64,000 nt of DNA from Aporrectodea caliginosa (Eukaryota; Annelida; Clitellata; Crassiclitellata; Lumbricidae), in contig JACEVL010000808.1 in the NCBI GenBank assembly GCA_020284085.1, positions 108,501-172,500 of the forward strand, given 5' to 3'. Shown one piece after another: positions 61,187 to 64,000 of this stretch. Positions within the stretch are counted from its first letter, which is position 1. Each line of letters begins with the position of its first letter. Under the pieces are notes generated by a model. It saw only the letters and a program-made list of their open reading frames with translations, made no database searches and was not told the origin of the DNA. The position numbers were made by a program, and so were the translations under genes.

Positions 61187-62825
61187 GGGTATATTTCACA
61201 ACCGGAGGCAAATTAAGAAATAGAATTAGAGAAAAAAGTCATGCAAAATTTAAACAGATTTCTTTCACAAATATTTTCATGGCAGTGCTGAAGCATACTT
61301 AATATTGAGCAGAGCTTAAATTTGACAGATTTGGCCTAATTTTTCATTTTAGTTTTTTTACTATATGAAAAACATAAAACTTTGATTGCTAAATATTTAC
61401 AACTCCGTTACTTTATAAATACACAGTTCAAAATGCCGCCACTGCTTATAACTGGTAATTAATTAGTTTTGGTACTTGTCGGTTAATTCACCGGAATTAA
61501 TTTTTTCAATGGTAATGACTTGCCCACGTAAAATTAATTCACCGGATTTAATATTTGCTATGGTATGAATATTTGCAATGGTAATGACTTGCCCACGTAA
61601 AATAGATGTCTGTACTTTCAAGCACAATTAAGCTGACGACCCTAACCCTGACCCTAACCGACCCTCACGTTAATATAATGACGACCCTAACCCTGACCCT
61701 AACCGACCCTCACGTTAATATAATGACGACCCTAAACGACCCTCACGACTTCAAGTTTTATAGTTCATATAGGTTACGTTGAGGTGTTACGCGCCGTGAG
61801 GGTCGGTTAGAGTTAGTGTCGTCCATGCTTTCTGATCACGAAACGGTGCTTAAAAGGAAAGAAACGCGTAGAAATTTATTCCGGTGCATGAACAGGCAAG
61901 GTATAGACGCAAGAATTAAATCTGGTGAATTAACCGACAAGGTAGAGGAAAAAATTAATTCCGGTGAATTAACCGACAAGTAGTCTACCTTAGTTTTAAG
62001 TATGCATTAAAATATTATACAGCAACCTAAATTATTACGACGATAAATTATATACATGTACCATCAAATAAATTCATTTTAATAGAAATATAAAGTAACG
62101 GAGTTGTATAATATTACTAAGTAGGTCTCCACGCTGACCGGACGGGTTAAGATATGAAAAATAGTTAGTTTATAGTGGCCAGGCTGTCAGTTTCAATATT
62201 ATTTTTGAAAGGAGAAATATATACGCAAAATGCAATAATTACAGTCACGGAGTTGTAAATCTTTTTTATACTATAACATTACCGGATAAATTTCTGAAAA
62301 TTGTCGACAGAAGCAAACATCCATATTGATTTCTTGTTGGTAAAATCATTGCAGACATGATCCCTGCTATCGAAGATGTCAATTAAAAAAACGAAGGTTT
62401 TCAATTTATTCCACAGATGGCAGAAACCCATTCGTAACGGTGTTGTAAGCAATAATTGAAGACAGAGGGTTTTATTTATTTTTTAATTATGTAGTTCGTT
62501 AATAAGTTAATAAAAACCATATAGAGCAATGGATATATGTAAGTTAATGATTTACAGATTCTAAAACATCAGCTGAGCACTTCAACGTAACGTTGAATTG
62601 ACTCACCATTAGAAAGGACAATGAAATTTCGGATTAAAATTGGACTTTATAATGTTTTTTCTTATACTAATCATCTAAATAATATAATAGAAATAATTCT
62701 TTATAACTAACTCATGCCCTACAATATATATACAAATTATAAATTAGAATTGTACTCTTTGTGTAAGCCATACAAAGGAGAAGACGGAAATTTCTCTAAT
62801 TTGCTGCCGGTTGTGAAATATACCC
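61187..62825. mobile_element. Orphan TIR element, copy 2 (both ends present)
   Basis: Ends GGGTATATTTCACAACCGG and its exact complement at 62807-62825; flanking AAAT on both sides (61183-61186, 62826-62829). Without the nested insertion it is 1.13 kb and has no ORF. The motif TTACAACTCCGTTA or complement occurs at 61398, 62096, 62245 (TCACGG variant) and 62435 (one change). The superfamily is not clear from the ends. Confidence 0.85.
61475..61980. mobile_element. Nested TIR element inside copy 2, TA target
   Basis: Ends CTTGTCGGTTAATTCACCGG AATTAATTTTTT and exact complement at the other side, 30 bp or more; TA on both sides (61473-61474, 61981-61982). Copy 1 at 12397 lacks it. The interior has a 45-bp direct repeat (61636-61680, 61681-61725) containing CCCTAACCCTGACCCTAACC, and extra internal copies of the terminal motif. 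Confidence 0.88.
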
Positions 62826-63123
62826 AAATAGGCATTGTAGTGCGTTTTATGCTCTTTCCAAAACAGAGAGCTCTATTCGCCTGTACGAAAATGACCGTCA
62901 AAAATTAATGTTATTGGCAACATCTTGTTATGATAACGAAACACAAATAGGCCAATTTCATATTTCGTTAGGGGCCTATATCAGTCAGTTTTAGTGAGTT
63001 GAGTAATTCAAGAGCAGGTTTAGAATGTCACGACGTGAGTGGGTACAGCAAATTCCAACAACTCTCTAGTAATTGTACAGTTTTCAGGTCCAGAGTAACG
63101 CTGGCAGGGCCGTATTATCCATT

Positions 63124-63156
63124 AGGCACAGTAGGCACACTGTGCCTACTGTGCCT
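63124..63156. repeat. Perfect hairpin, 16-bp stem, 1-nt loop
   Basis: AGGCACAGTAGGCACA, C, then the exact complement; next to a CAGGGCCGTATTATCCATTA sequence (63106-63125) like a hAT terminus. Confidence 0.92.
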
Positions 63157-63430
63157 ACGAACCTTTCAGGGGCTATGAAAGTCTGAAAATGAGATATTGA
63201 AAAATAAGTTTAGGCCTAATGATTGAATTTGACGCGAAACTGAAAAAAGGAAATGCCAAATTTTTTTCATAATTTTTTAATTGTAGGCTACTGCTTCAGC
63301 TTTAAGATATTAACTTAAAGTTAAGTTAAGGTGTGCATTATGTGAACTTTACGGCTCTTTGCATTAGCAAAATCATATGGAATTCTTCAAATGTCATTTC
63401 TCGCATTTACTCGTTTTCAATTGTATGTAT

Positions 63431-63650
63431 GAGCACTTGTTATAGCGCCCCTTCAAGATTTCTACTCAGAGGCGCTCCCGACTACAGCGCAGACACTGAA
63501 TCGGAGTTTCACGCCGAAGCGCATGAGCAATTGCGAGTGAAGGACTTGCCCAGGGTCCCTACGCAGCAATTTGAGGTGGATTCGAACTAGCAACCCTCCG
63601 GCTGCAAGGCACCGAACATACCCCTACACCTGGTACACCACCGCGCCCCA
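63431..63650 (-). mobile_element. tRNA-derived SINE, copy 3
   Basis: Minus strand head GTGGGGCGCGGTGGTGTACC, degenerate B box (TAGTTCGAATCC), same body and LINE-like tail as the copies at 17841 and 44615, ending CTCATACATAC. Confidence 0.85.
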
Positions 63651-63688
63651 CTTGAGAGTAGTACACGGGAAGATAGTTGTCCTTGAGA

Positions 63689-63856
63689 TTAGTTGCGACA
63701 GTGGAAGATGAGTGAAGTGTAGTTAATGCAATTAGTATCTATGTTCATAAATTGGAGCAAAGAACCCTTCATCTTTTTAAGGTCATCTTCTATCTCTTCC
63801 TTGTTCTTTCGTTTCTCAAATTCAGACTCGTGTTTTCTCTTGTATCCATCAGACAT
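63689..63856 (-). pseudogene. N-terminal fragment of a hAT/ZMYM1-type transposase
   Basis: ATG at 63854-63856, then MSDGYKRKHESEFEKRKNKE and DDLKKMKGSLLQFMNI, resembling the start of hAT transposases with TTF-type zinc fingers (charged MS..KRK..LxKFF beginnings). The frame stops after 55 codons. A hAT-like CAGGGCC terminus lies at 63106. The rest of the transposase is absent, replaced in part by the SINE at 63431. Confidence 0.4.
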
Positions 63857-64000
63857 GATTATTTAAAATTAAAAGTATTAATTTAGAAACTTTTAAAACC
63901 GTGAGTCCCGCGACTATTTAGGCCTACATACAAAATTATAAAGCAGTTGCCATTTTATAAAGACTAAAGAGACGAAAGATAGTAAAAGTAAAACTGGAGT

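Noticed and set aside
61636..61735. Internal telomere block
   Set aside because: The CCCTAACCCTGACCCTAACC units are part of a 45-bp repeat inside a TIR element; no long TTAGGG array.

Overview
The window is eukaryotic, from an animal genome, most likely a marine invertebrate. Coding sequence is split into short exons with GT/AG borders. The intergenic DNA is rich in microsatellites, LINE tails, tRNA-derived SINEs and cut-and-paste transposons, and the word TAGGCCTA recurs throughout. The genes are orthologues of conserved animal genes (a DAAM formin, ANKEF1, and a sperm-tail PG-rich repeat protein). I cannot fix the phylum from sequence alone. I see no bacterial features such as operons, ribosome binding sites or CRISPR arrays.

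Layout. 1-318: last exon of an unidentified plus-strand gene. 2.1-16.7 kb: a plus-strand gene encoding PG-rich (SHIPPO/STPG-type) repeats, assembled from five or six small exons, with hAT-type and orphan non-autonomous transposons and LINE remnants in its introns. 16.7-25.3 kb: no gene recognised; it holds SINE and LINE pieces, an apparently intact Tc1/mariner element (18791-20295), an 8-bp-TSD MITE (21471-22352) and a 360-bp (CAAT)n array. 25.3-38.7 kb: ANKEF1 on the plus strand, seven exons, 672 codons, with a Ty3/Gypsy LTR element (28635-34855) inside intron 3. 40.9-59.4 kb: a complete DAAM formin on the minus strand, 22 exons with compatible phases, 1074 residues, ending tail-to-tail with ANKEF1. 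59.4-64 kb: a LINE with reverse transcriptase, an orphan terminal-inverted-repeat element with another element nested in it, a SINE, and a hAT-like transposase start.

The host genes have cilium and cytoskeleton roles: PG-rich repeat proteins and ANKEF1 belong to families linked to sperm and cilia, and DAAM nucleates actin downstream of Wnt/PCP and Rho signalling. Nothing in the sequence shows that they are co-regulated.

The most notable signals are mobile. (1) The Gypsy element has two 1,099-bp LTRs with no difference found, a 4-bp TSD and a single 1,409-codon ORF that begins inside the LTR. It has lost reverse transcriptase, RNase H and most of integrase in frame. (2) A non-coding TIR element family, present twice, carries a repeated internal motif TTACAACTCCGTTA. 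(3) A SINE family has a 3' tail that matches a local LINE tail. (4) A hAT-type MITE has a natural empty site preserved in a nearby paralogous duplication. (5) Two DAAM exons have partial duplicates in introns. Exon borders were deduced by eye from splice consensus, phase and recalled protein families; no alignment program was run.
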